From an uncultured Oscillospiraceae bacterium (GTDB lineage Bacteria; Bacillota; Clostridia; Oscillospirales; Ruminococcaceae), in contig CAJMEU010000004.1 of assembly GCA_905212515.1 (NCBI GenBank), forward strand, positions 1 to 36,410: 36,410 bases of DNA. The letters run 5' to 3'. Below are positions 1-6,582 of the stretch, one piece after another (the first letter of the stretch is position 1; every line of letters begins with the position of its first letter). A program made the position numbers and the translations under genes. Below the pieces are notes generated by a model that did not search any database, had not been told where the DNA came from, and saw only the letters and a list, made by a program, of their open reading frames with translations.

Positions 1-60
1 GGCGGGGGGGGGGGCCGCGGCCGGGGGCACCCTGGGCGCGGGGGGGGGCCGGCCTGGCCA
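1..60. other. Low-quality G-rich window edge
   Basis: The first 60 bases contain runs of eleven and eight G. Translated in the kinase frame they give a run of glycines and alanines where the paralogous kinase at 12288 has the conserved Asp-containing loop. Substitution of other bases by G at an assembly end is the simplest explanation, so the sequence here should not be used for functional reading. Confidence 0.6.
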
Positions 61-811
61 ACCCCACGTCGAGGGGGCCCTGGCCGGCGGCATGAGCATC
101 TGCCTGGACGCCCCCCGCGCCGAAGAGCGGCTGATCCTCAGCCCCCACGTGGTGCCGGGGATGTGGCTGCTGCAAGGCGGCACCGTGGGCGGCGGCGGTG
201 CGGTGAAGTGGTTCCAGCAGGAGTTCGGCGCCGCGGACCGCGCGGCGGCCGCCCAGTGCGGCACGGACCCCTTTGCCGAAATGGACCGCGCCGCGGCCCA
301 GGTGCCCGCGGGCAGCGAGGGGCTGGTGTTCCTGCCCTACTTGGCGGGCGAGCGCAGCCCCCTGTGGGACCCGGACGCCAAAGGCGTGTTTTACGGCGTG
401 GATTTTTCCAAAACGCGGGCCCACTTTGCCCGCGCGGTGATGGAGGGCGTGGCCTTTTCCCTGCGGCACAACCTGGAGGTGGCCGCGGCGGCGGGCGCCC
501 GGGCCCAAACGCTGCGCGCCATGGGCGGCGCGGCCAACAGCCCGTTGTGGATGCAGATCAAGGCGGACGTGACGGGCAGGCGCATCGAGGTGCCCTCCTC
601 GGACACGGCCACGGCCCTGGGCGCGGCCATCCTGGCCGGTGTGGGCACGGGGGTGTACGCCGATTTTGACGAGGCGGTGCGCCGCACCGTGCGCCTCAAA
701 CATACTTACGAGCCGTGCGCGCAGCGCGCGGCCGTCTATGACGGCGGGTACCAGGTGTATCGCGCCCTGTACGAACGGTTGAAAACTTTGATGGGTGGGG
801 AGATCGAATGA
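2..811 (+). CDS. FGGY-family carbohydrate kinase (xylulokinase-like), C-terminal part
   Basis: This is the C-terminal half of an FGGY sugar kinase, which phosphorylates a ketose or alditol with ATP; the 5' part lies outside the window. The reading frame stays open to the left edge, so the ATG at 92 is internal and not the real start. It aligns without large gaps to the complete FGGY kinase at 12288-13826, sharing blocks such as SHVVPG/PHVVPG, WLLQGGTV, FLPYLAGERSP, WMQIKADVTG and AILAGVGTG. In the first 60 bases the ATP-domain loop that should read GG-x-DAA-x-G has become a glycine/alanine run without the catalytic Asp, in a stretch of long G homopolymers; I read that as base-calling error. 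The stop overlaps the next start (ATGA), so the dehydrogenase is translationally coupled. Exact substrate unknown. Confidence 0.88.
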   Translation, partial: AGGGAAAGGTLGAGGGRPGQPHVEGALAGGMSICLDAPRAEERLILSPHVVPGMWLLQGGTVGGGGAVKWFQQEFGAADRAAAAQCGTDPFAEMDRAAAQVPAGSEGLVFLPYLAGERSPLWDPDAKGVFYGVDFSKTRAHFARAVMEGVAFSLRHNLEVAAAAGARAQTLRAMGGAANSPLWMQIKADVTGRRIEVPSSDTATALGAAILAGVGTGVYADFDEAVRRTVRLKHTYEPCAQRAAVYDGGYQVYRALYERLKTLMGGEIE

Positions 812-1854
812 AAGCAGCAGTATTGTACGCCAATGAGGACATCCGCTATACGGATTACCAGACGCCGGAGGTAAAGCCCGGCACGGTGAAGATCCACGTG
901 CGCGCCACGGGCATCTGCGGCAGCGACGTGCCGCGGGTGCTGCACCATGGGGCGCATTTTTACCCGGTGGTGCTGGGGCACGAGTTCGCGGGCGACGTGG
1001 TGGAAGTGGGCGAGGGCGTGACCGGCCTGCAGGTGGGCGACACCGTATCCGGCGCGCCGCTGGTGCCCTGCGGCGATTGTCCGGACTGCCAAAGCGGCAA
1101 CTTCTCCCTGTGCAAACACTACAGCTTCATCGGCAGCCGCCAGCAGGGCAGCTTTGCCGAGTATGTGGTCGTCCCCCAGCAGAACGCCGTGCCCTATCAC
1201 CGCGCCATCCCCTACGAACAGGCCGCCATGTTCGAGCCGTCCACCGTGGCGCTGCACGGCCTGCTATGCAGCGATTATCAGGGCGGGGGCCGGGTGGCCG
1301 TGCTGGGGTGCGGCACCATCGGCATCTTCACCCTGCAGTGGGCCAAAATTTTCGGCGCCCAAACCATCGTGGCCTTTGATATCGACGACGGCCGCCTGGC
1401 CCTGGCCAAACGCATGGGCGCGGACGAAGTGGTGAACACCAAAACGCAGGACTATGTGAAAAAAGCCCAGGAGCTCACGGCCGGGCGGGGCTTTGATTTC
1501 GTGTTCGAGGCGGCCGGCACCCCGGCCACCATCCAGATGGGGTTTGCGGTGGCGGCCAACAAAGCGCACATGTGCTGTATCGGCACGCCCCATGCAGACC
1601 TTCACTTTACCCCCGCCCAGTGGGAGGCGCTGAACCGCAAAGAGTTCCGGCTCACCGGGTCCTGGATGAGCTATTCCGCGCCCTTCCCGGGCAGGGAGTG
1701 GAGCCTGACGGCCCACTATTTCGCCGCAGGCCGGCTCAAGTTCGACCCGGCGTTCATCTTCAAACGATATCCCCTCAGCCAGGCGGCCCAGGCCTTTGCC
1801 CCGTTTCATCATCCCGAACAGGTGCACGGCAAAATCATGCTGATCAACGAGTGA
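808..1854 (+). CDS. Zinc-dependent sugar-alcohol (phosphate) dehydrogenase, GatD-like
   Basis: Medium-chain zinc dehydrogenase of 348 residues, closest by eye to galactitol-1-phosphate 5-dehydrogenase (GatD). It would oxidise an alditol or alditol phosphate to the ketose (phosphate) with NAD+. The catalytic zinc ligands are visible as Cys37 in GICGSD and His58-Glu59 in LGHEF. The four structural-zinc cysteines are at 88, 91, 94 and 102. A Rossmann motif GCGTIG follows near residue 167. GatD-specific stretches include the GAHFYP segment and the GSWMSYSAPFPGREW segment near residue 280. Its start overlaps the stop of the FGGY kinase by 4 bases, and a PfkB kinase follows 12 bases later. This order suggests alditol, alditol phosphate, ketose phosphate, ketose bisphosphate. 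The sugar itself cannot be named; a free polyol dehydrogenase is the alternative. Confidence 0.87.
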   Translation: MKAAVLYANEDIRYTDYQTPEVKPGTVKIHVRATGICGSDVPRVLHHGAHFYPVVLGHEFAGDVVEVGEGVTGLQVGDTVSGAPLVPCGDCPDCQSGNFSLCKHYSFIGSRQQGSFAEYVVVPQQNAVPYHRAIPYEQAAMFEPSTVALHGLLCSDYQGGGRVAVLGCGTIGIFTLQWAKIFGAQTIVAFDIDDGRLALAKRMGADEVVNTKTQDYVKKAQELTAGRGFDFVFEAAGTPATIQMGFAVAANKAHMCCIGTPHADLHFTPAQWEALNRKEFRLTGSWMSYSAPFPGREWSLTAHYFAAGRLKFDPAFIFKRYPLSQAAQAFAPFHHPEQVHGKIMLINE

Positions 1855-1866
1855 GGTGAACCCATC

Positions 1867-2814
1867 ATGATCCTGACCGTCACCCTGAACGCTTCCATTG
1901 ATAAATTCTACCTGGTGGATGCCCTGCGCCCCTATGAGGTGGCGCGCGTGCGCGAGGTGAACAACACCGCGGGCGGCAAAGGGATGAACGTGTCCCGCGT
2001 GGCGGCCCTGGCGGGGGAGCCGGTCACGGCCATGGGCTTTGTGGGCGGCCACAACGGCGCCCTGTTCGAAAGCCTGATCGTGGAGCCGGGCATCACCAAG
2101 CGCTTCACCCACACGGCGGCCGAGACGCGCTGCTGCATCAACGTGCGGGACGAGGCCGCGGGCCGCAGCACTGAATTCCTGGAGCCGGGCGCCCCGGTTT
2201 CCCCGGGGGAAGTGGAGGCCTTTCTGCGTGATTTCAGCCGGCAGCTGCCCGCGGCCGACGTGGTTACCCTCTCCGGCAGCATGCCCCAGGGCCTGTCGGT
2301 GGATTTTTACGCCGTTTTGGTGCGCCTGGCGCGGCAGGCTGGCAAACCCGTGCTGCTGGACACCAGCGGCCCACCCCTCGCCGCCGCGCTGGAGGCCCGC
2401 CCCACGCTGATCAAGCCCAACGCAGATGAGGTGCGCCAGCTTCTGGGCGGGGCGGCCCGCACGCGGACTGAACTGGCCGCGGCCGCCGAACAGCTGCGGG
2501 AGGGGGGCGTCGATACCGTGGCCGTGTCCCTGGGCAAGGACGGCGTGCTGGTGGCCGGCCGGGAGGGCGTTTACCAGGGCCTGACCCCGGACATCCCGGT
2601 GGTGAACACCGTGGGCTGCGGCGACAGCATGGTGGCCGGTTTTGCCGTGGGCCTGGCCCGGGGCTGGCCGCTGCCCCGGCGCATCCGCTACGCGGTGGCC
2701 GTCTCCACGGCCAACGCGCTCACCCAGGCCACGGGCAGCTTCCGCCCGGCGGACCTGGAGGCCCTGCTGCCGCAAGTCAAGGTCGAGCGGCTGCCCGTCG
2801 GCCGGCGGCCTTAG
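1867..2814 (+). CDS. PfkB-family sugar-phosphate kinase (1-phosphofructokinase / tagatose-6-phosphate kinase type)
   Basis: A 315-residue kinase of the FruK/LacC branch of the PfkB (ribokinase) family, which adds a second phosphate to a ketohexose or ketopentose phosphate. Both family signatures are intact: GGKGMNVSR at residues 36-44, and NTVGCGDSMVAG around residue 250 with catalytic base Asp253. The linking KPN segment of the branch is also present. The N-terminal ILTVTLNASIDK is typical of FruK and LacC. The start has a GAGGTGA ribosome binding site. It is the third gene of the FGGY-GatD-PfkB unit and should convert the dehydrogenase product to a bisphosphate that an aldolase can split. 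No such aldolase is in the window. No clear terminator follows, but the next gene has its own promoter. Confidence 0.88.
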   Translation: MILTVTLNASIDKFYLVDALRPYEVARVREVNNTAGGKGMNVSRVAALAGEPVTAMGFVGGHNGALFESLIVEPGITKRFTHTAAETRCCINVRDEAAGRSTEFLEPGAPVSPGEVEAFLRDFSRQLPAADVVTLSGSMPQGLSVDFYAVLVRLARQAGKPVLLDTSGPPLAAALEARPTLIKPNADEVRQLLGGAARTRTELAAAAEQLREGGVDTVAVSLGKDGVLVAGREGVYQGLTPDIPVVNTVGCGDSMVAGFAVGLARGWPLPRRIRYAVAVSTANALTQATGSFRPADLEALLPQVKVERLPVGRRP

Positions 2815-2890
2815 CCGCACAACGGGTGGCGCACGATCCTCCTTTTTATGCCCTTTGCGTTCTTTTTGCACAAAAATATGACTAAAAATA

Positions 2891-2919
2891 TTGATTTTTT
2901 AGATAAATTGTTGTAAAAT
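2891..2919 (+). promoter_or_regulatory. Sigma-A promoter for the TIM-barrel isomerase gene
   Basis: A -35 element TTGATT (2891-2896) and a -10 element TAAAAT (2914-2919) are separated by exactly 17 bases, in an A/T-rich island inside GC-rich DNA. A strong ribosome binding site AAAGGAGGG (2931-2939) follows before the ATG at 2947. Transcription would start near 2926. Confidence 0.75.
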
Positions 2920-2946
2920 AAAGTCACAAAAAAGGAGGGTCGTGTT

Positions 2947-3927
2947 ATGGGGGAGCTGCGCTACTCAGTCTTTCTTCACACCTTTGACCAGTGTGTGGAC
3001 CGGTTCTGTACCCAGGGGTACGCGCCGGGGCACACCCTCAGCCAGCAGTTTGCCCAGGTGCGCGGGCTGGAGGGGGTGGACGCCGTGGACCTGGTGCTGC
3101 GCGCCGGGATAGACAGGGACGCCCTCTCCCGTGAGTTGGCCACCAGTGGCCTGGCGCTGGCCTCGGTGCTGCCGGACCTGAGCTGCGATCCCTTTTGGCA
3201 GCACGGCGCCTTCACTGCGCCCGACCCGGCCGTGCGCCGCAGGGCTGTGCAGACCGTGTGCGAGGGAATGGACTTCGCGGCCGCCCACGGCTGCTCCACC
3301 GTCACCCTCTGGCCCGGCCAGGACGGATACGATTACCTGTTCCAGGCCGACTACCAGCGGGACTACGAAGCCTTGCGCGACGGCATCGCCGCCTGTGCCG
3401 CCCACCGGGACGACGTGGCCCTGTGCCTCGAGTACAAGCCCTGTGAGCCGCGTACCCACTGCTACCTGGATTCCTGCGCCGCCGCTCTGGCGCTGATCGG
3501 CAGTTTGTCTCAGTGCAACCTGGGTGTGGCCATCGACTTTGGGCACACCCTGATGAATCACAACGCGCCCGCCCAGGCCCTGGCTTTGTGCCAGGCCCAC
3601 GGGGTGCACCATCTGCACCTGCATTTGAACGACAGCTTTGCCCAGATGGATGACGACCTGATGCCGGGCACAGCCCATACGCTGTATTACCTGGAATTCT
3701 TTTATTGGCTGCGCCGGGCGGATTACCAGGGCTATCTCACCTTTGATCTGTTTCCCTACCGGGAGGACGCGGCTGGGGCCGTGCAGGAGAGCCGCCGCTG
3801 GCTGGACGCTCTGTGGCGCCTGGCCGCTGCCTGCGACCCCGCTGAGGTGGAGGCCGTGCTGTGCGCCAAGGACGGTGTGGCCGCCAGCCGCCTGATGCGG
3901 CGGATCCTTCTGCCCGGGGCGGATTGA
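2947..3927 (+). CDS. Sugar phosphate isomerase/epimerase, xylose-isomerase-like TIM barrel
   Basis: A 326-residue protein of the AP-endonuclease-2 / xylose-isomerase-like TIM-barrel superfamily, which uses a divalent metal to interconvert or epimerise ketoses and sugar acids. Likely metal-site segments are LCLEYKP (Glu), GVAIDFGHT (Asp/His), HHLHLHLND (His) and LTFDLFPYR near the C terminus, where the usual last Glu appears to be Asp. It is somewhat longer than the usual 260-290 residues. It has its own consensus promoter and ribosome binding site, so it is a separate unit from the GatD/PfkB genes. The sugar-catabolic neighbourhood supports an isomerase/epimerase role. A dehydratase-like (IolE) activity is an alternative. 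Confidence 0.82.
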   Translation: MGELRYSVFLHTFDQCVDRFCTQGYAPGHTLSQQFAQVRGLEGVDAVDLVLRAGIDRDALSRELATSGLALASVLPDLSCDPFWQHGAFTAPDPAVRRRAVQTVCEGMDFAAAHGCSTVTLWPGQDGYDYLFQADYQRDYEALRDGIAACAAHRDDVALCLEYKPCEPRTHCYLDSCAAALALIGSLSQCNLGVAIDFGHTLMNHNAPAQALALCQAHGVHHLHLHLNDSFAQMDDDLMPGTAHTLYYLEFFYWLRRADYQGYLTFDLFPYREDAAGAVQESRRWLDALWRLAAACDPAEVEAVLCAKDGVAASRLMRRILLPGAD

Positions 3928-3949
3928 GGCCCATTTGCCCCGCAGAAGG
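3906..3949 (+). other. Hairpin spanning the stop codon of the isomerase gene
   Basis: CCTTCTGC (3906-3913) plus GGGGC (3916-3920) can pair with GCCCC (3937-3941) plus GCAGAAGG (3942-3949), with a two-base bulge. The loop contains the TGA stop. The sequence after it is A-rich rather than T-rich, so it is not a standard intrinsic terminator. It could stabilise the mRNA end or attenuate read-through. Confidence 0.35.
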
Positions 3950-3965
3950 GCTGTATATAAAAAAA

Positions 3966-3979
3966 TTAAATCGCTTCAA
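3966..3979. promoter_or_regulatory. Candidate LacI-family operator, copy 1
   Basis: TTAAATCGCTTCAA is an imperfect inverted repeat (10 of 14 positions symmetric) with the central CG expected of LacI-family operators. It shares its half-sites with the copies at 4475 and 5659. It sits 21 bases upstream of the small membrane protein start, just after a TATATA box that could be a -10 element. Confidence 0.5.
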
Positions 3980-4000
3980 CAGAAAAATGGGGTGAAAACA

Positions 4001-4252
4001 ATGAGAGATACCCGTTCAACGCCTGCCCGGGGTCCCCTGGGCACCCCGGGCGCCCAAGCTGTTTTGCAGCTGCTGGTCGCGGCATATCTGTTTTACTTGG
4101 TGTACGAAAACCTGCGGGATCTGGCTGCCGGCGCCCTGGCCGTTCCCTTGGCCGTGGTGGTGGGCTCCTGTTTGCTGTTTGGCGCCTGCGCGCTGTTTTT
4201 GATTGTGCGCAACGTGAAAATCTTATGGCAGTTGGGCCGAAAAAGCCAGTAA
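4001..4252 (+). CDS. Small membrane protein, two predicted helices
   Basis: An 83-residue protein of unknown function. A hydrophilic N terminus (about 18 residues, rich in Arg, Thr, Pro and Gly) is followed by two hydrophobic segments, roughly residues 21-38 and 44-69, and a basic C-terminal tail ending KSQ, as in a helical hairpin in the cytoplasmic membrane. I chose the ATG that follows GGGGTGA at a normal distance; an upstream in-frame extension would run into the operator-like site and has no binding site. A plausible terminator follows at 4319-4368. It lies between a sugar isomerase and the lacI gene and has an operator-like repeat in front of it, so it may be co-regulated with the transporter operon. 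I do not recognise the family. Confidence 0.62.
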   Translation: MRDTRSTPARGPLGTPGAQAVLQLLVAAYLFYLVYENLRDLAAGALAVPLAVVVGSCLLFGACALFLIVRNVKILWQLGRKSQ

Positions 4253-4318
4253 ACCAGCAGATTTGTCAGCCGTGATGCCCCAGCGGTTCGGCCGGCGTTG
4301 CCCGGGTGCTGCGCCTGC

Positions 4319-4368
4319 GGGCCGGGGCGGTGCGCCCGGGAGGAGGCACGCGCTCGGCCCCTTTTTTT
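4319..4368 (+). terminator. Probable intrinsic terminator after the small membrane gene
   Basis: GGGCCG (4319-4324) can pair with CGGCCC (4355-4360), enclosing an inner GGGC...GCCC hairpin, followed by seven T (4362-4368). The stem is interrupted, so this is a moderate call. The stretch 4253-4474 holds nothing else convincing: it is GC-rich spacer with no supported gene. Confidence 0.45.
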
Positions 4369-4474
4369 CCTCGCGGCCCGCCGTCCCCGCAAAGGCGGCG
4401 GCAAAGAAAACGGCCGATGGGCAACCTGCGAAAAGAAACCGATAAAAATTCGTGAGAAGCGCTGAAATTACCAT

Positions 4475-4488
4475 AAAAACCGGTTTAA
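4475..4488. promoter_or_regulatory. Candidate LacI-family operator, copy 2 (autoregulatory)
   Basis: AAAAACCGGTTTAA contains the perfect palindrome AAACCGGTTT with a central CG, matching the half-sites of the sites at 3966 and 5659. It ends three bases before the -35 element of the lacI promoter, a position suited to self-repression. Confidence 0.55.
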
Positions 4489-4491
4489 CTA

Positions 4492-4520
4492 TTGCAAAAC
4501 CCTGAAGGGCGTGCCATAAT
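4492..4520 (+). promoter_or_regulatory. Sigma-A promoter of the LacI regulator gene
   Basis: -35 TTGCAA (4492-4497) and -10 CATAAT (4515-4520) are spaced by 17 bases. Transcription would start near 4527, leaving a leader of about 40 bases before the regulator start. Confidence 0.7.
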
Positions 4521-4569
4521 GGAGGCACCAAGGACGTGAAAAAACAAAAAGAAGGCTGTGCGGACCGAA

Positions 4570-5586
4570 ATGGTAAAATTACAGGACATCGCGCGCATGG
4601 CGGGCGTCTCCAAGGCAACCGCGTCGCTGGCCCTCAACGGCAGCGATCGCATCAAGGACGAGACGAGGGCCAGGGTCCTTGAGGTGGCCCAGCAATACAA
4701 TTACATCCCCAAGCGCTATGCCCAAACGCTGGCGCGGGGCAAAAGCGGCGTCATCGGCGTGGTGACGCCCAATGTGGAAAGCGAGTTTTACGGCAAACTA
4801 GTGCAGTGTCTGGACAAACAGATCCAGCGCCGTGGGTACACCATGTACCTGGCTTTGTCCAACGAGCGGCTGGACATGGAGGAAAAGATCGTGCAGCACT
4901 TCGTGGCCAGCGACGTGGAGGGCGTGGTGGTGGTGCCCCTGAATACCCCCATCGACGGCAGCCAGGTGCAATACATCCAGCTTTTGAAAAACCAGGAGAT
5001 CCCCTGTGTGTTCGCCTCCTCGTATTACGAGAACGCCGGCGTGCCCTACTGCATGGTGGATTTGGAAGAGGGCACTTACCGCCTGGTCACCCACCTGCTC
5101 AATTCCGGCCGCCGGAACATTGTGTTCTACACGGGGTTCTACCGGGCAACGCCCACGGCGCTGCGCATCCAGGGTTACCGGCGGGCCTTTGCCGCCCAGG
5201 GCCTTACGGTGGACGAAAGCTGCCTCATCGAGTGCGAGCAGATCGATTACGACTACGCCTATGCCCTGACGGCCCATCTGTTGGACACGGGCCGTCCCAT
5301 CGACGCCATCATCGCGGTGAACGACGCCATGGCGCTGGGCGCGGTGAACCTGCTGCGGCGGCGCGGCCACGCCATCCCGGAGGAGATCGCCGTGGCAGGG
5401 TTCGACAATGTGAACTACTCCCGCGTGTCGCCGGTGCAGATCACCACCATCAACCAGGACCTGGACGAGATCAGCTGGGGCGCGGTGGACGTGCTGTTCC
5501 GGCAAATGCAGGCCAGCGGCGAGATCGTGGAGAAAAAAATCGTGGAGCCGGAGATGGTGGTGCGCGAGTCCACCCTGCACCTGTAA
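4570..5586 (+). CDS. LacI-family transcriptional regulator
   Basis: A 338-residue LacI/GalR-type repressor. The N-terminal helix-turn-helix and hinge helix run from KLQDIARMAGVSKATASLAL to about residue 50. The rest is a periplasmic-binding-protein-like ligand domain (GVIGVVTPNVESEFY onward, with the conserved AVNDAMALGAVNLL and VAGFDNV segments). I chose the ATG because it places the HTH at the usual distance from the N terminus. A GTG twelve bases upstream, at 4558, is in frame and lies just after AGAAGG, but that spacing is very short. The regulator has its own promoter with an operator-like palindrome in front. A matching site lies upstream of the nine-gene operon that starts at 5720. The ligand is probably the imported sugar or a phosphorylated derivative. 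Confidence 0.93.
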   Translation: MVKLQDIARMAGVSKATASLALNGSDRIKDETRARVLEVAQQYNYIPKRYAQTLARGKSGVIGVVTPNVESEFYGKLVQCLDKQIQRRGYTMYLALSNERLDMEEKIVQHFVASDVEGVVVVPLNTPIDGSQVQYIQLLKNQEIPCVFASSYYENAGVPYCMVDLEEGTYRLVTHLLNSGRRNIVFYTGFYRATPTALRIQGYRRAFAAQGLTVDESCLIECEQIDYDYAYALTAHLLDTGRPIDAIIAVNDAMALGAVNLLRRRGHAIPEEIAVAGFDNVNYSRVSPVQITTINQDLDEISWGAVDVLFRQMQASGEIVEKKIVEPEMVVRESTLHL

Positions 5587-5658
5587 GGGGCAAAAGAAAG
5601 CAGACAATCTCTTTTCTAAAAGGCAGCTTTGGGAAAGGGATTCTCTTTGGCAGAAAAA

Positions 5659-5672
5659 TTAAAACGGTTCAA
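5659..5672. promoter_or_regulatory. Candidate LacI-family operator, copy 3 (transporter operon)
   Basis: TTAAAACGGTTCAA is an imperfect inverted repeat around a central CG and differs from the site at 3966 only at the two bases flanking the centre. It lies 47 bases upstream of the first gene of the nine-gene operon. The surrounding 5600-5719 stretch is A/T-rich, but I could not place an unambiguous -35/-10 pair. Confidence 0.58.
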
Positions 5673-5719
5673 CAAATAGTTTAACAAAATTTGGCAGCAG
5701 AGATCACAGGAGGTACGCC

Positions 5720-6514
5720 ATGAAAGAGACCATCGTCATCGAGACCATGTTCACCGAAGTGCCTTTCGAACAGCGCTTTGCCGAGATGCGCAAAGCCGGG
5801 TACCGCTATGCCGAGCTGTGGAACCTGAACGGCCGGGATCCCCGCGCCGTACGCCGCCTGGCGGATGAGAACGGGGTGGAGATCATCGGCCTCAGCGGTG
5901 ACATTTCAGGCCGCCCGGGGGACCCGGGCATGGCTGACGCAGCCCGCCGCGGGGACTACATCGCCCTGGTGCGGGAATGCATGGACATCGCCAAAGTGCT
6001 GGGCGCCACCTATCTGCACATGCACTCCAACGGCTTTGATGAGCAGGGCAGGGCCCTGGTGTACCGCATCTCCCCCCAGTGCCAGCGTGACACCATGGTT
6101 CAGAACCTCAGGACCCTGGCGCCCATGCTGGAACAGGAGGGTCTCATCTGCGTGATGGAACCCTGCAATTCCCTCATCGACAGCCCGGGCTATTTCCTCG
6201 ACCACACCGCCCAGGGTGCGGATATCATCCGCGAGGTGGCTTCGCCCCATGTGCGCCTGATCTACGATGTGTACCACGCCCAGGTGATGGAGGGCAACCT
6301 CATCAACACCATTCGCTCCATCCTGGATGTGATGGAATACGTGCACTTTTCCGATTGTCCCGGCCGGCATGAGCCCGGCACCGGGGAGATCAACTTCAAA
6401 AACATCGTGCGCACTTTGCAGCAGGTGGGCTTTGACGGCCCTCTGGCCTACGAGGTGCATCCGCTCACCACCACGGCCGCAGCGGTGCGCGCCATCCGGG
6501 CGCTATACGAATGA
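5720..6514 (+). CDS. Hydroxypyruvate-isomerase-like TIM-barrel sugar isomerase/epimerase
   Basis: A 264-residue protein of the xylose-isomerase-like TIM-barrel superfamily, closest to the hydroxypyruvate isomerase (Hyi) branch. The segment DCPGRHEPGTGEIN near residue 213 is the hallmark of that branch. Probable metal ligands are Glu in CVMEPCN (about 147), Asp in RLIYDVYH (about 183), His in EYVHFSD and Glu in LAYEVH near the C terminus. It is soluble and cytoplasmic. It is the first gene of the operator-controlled operon and has an AGGAGG site before the ATG. The substrate-binding protein gene follows after 68 bases. Hyi homologues also include ketose 3-epimerases and other isomerases, so the reaction is only assigned at family level. 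Confidence 0.87.
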   Translation: MKETIVIETMFTEVPFEQRFAEMRKAGYRYAELWNLNGRDPRAVRRLADENGVEIIGLSGDISGRPGDPGMADAARRGDYIALVRECMDIAKVLGATYLHMHSNGFDEQGRALVYRISPQCQRDTMVQNLRTLAPMLEQEGLICVMEPCNSLIDSPGYFLDHTAQGADIIREVASPHVRLIYDVYHAQVMEGNLINTIRSILDVMEYVHFSDCPGRHEPGTGEINFKNIVRTLQQVGFDGPLAYEVHPLTTTAAAVRAIRALYE

Positions 6515-6582
6515 ACTGCGCGCCCCCAAAAAACGGAAGTGAGCCGAAAGGCTTTCATTGAACAAACAAGGAGGATAAAACA

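Noticed and set aside
1264..2871. Long minus-strand open frame (535 codons) antisense to the GatD and PfkB genes
   Set aside because: It is rich in His, Gln, Arg and Ala as expected for antisense of GC-rich coding DNA, matches no family, and the plus strand holds two clear enzymes.
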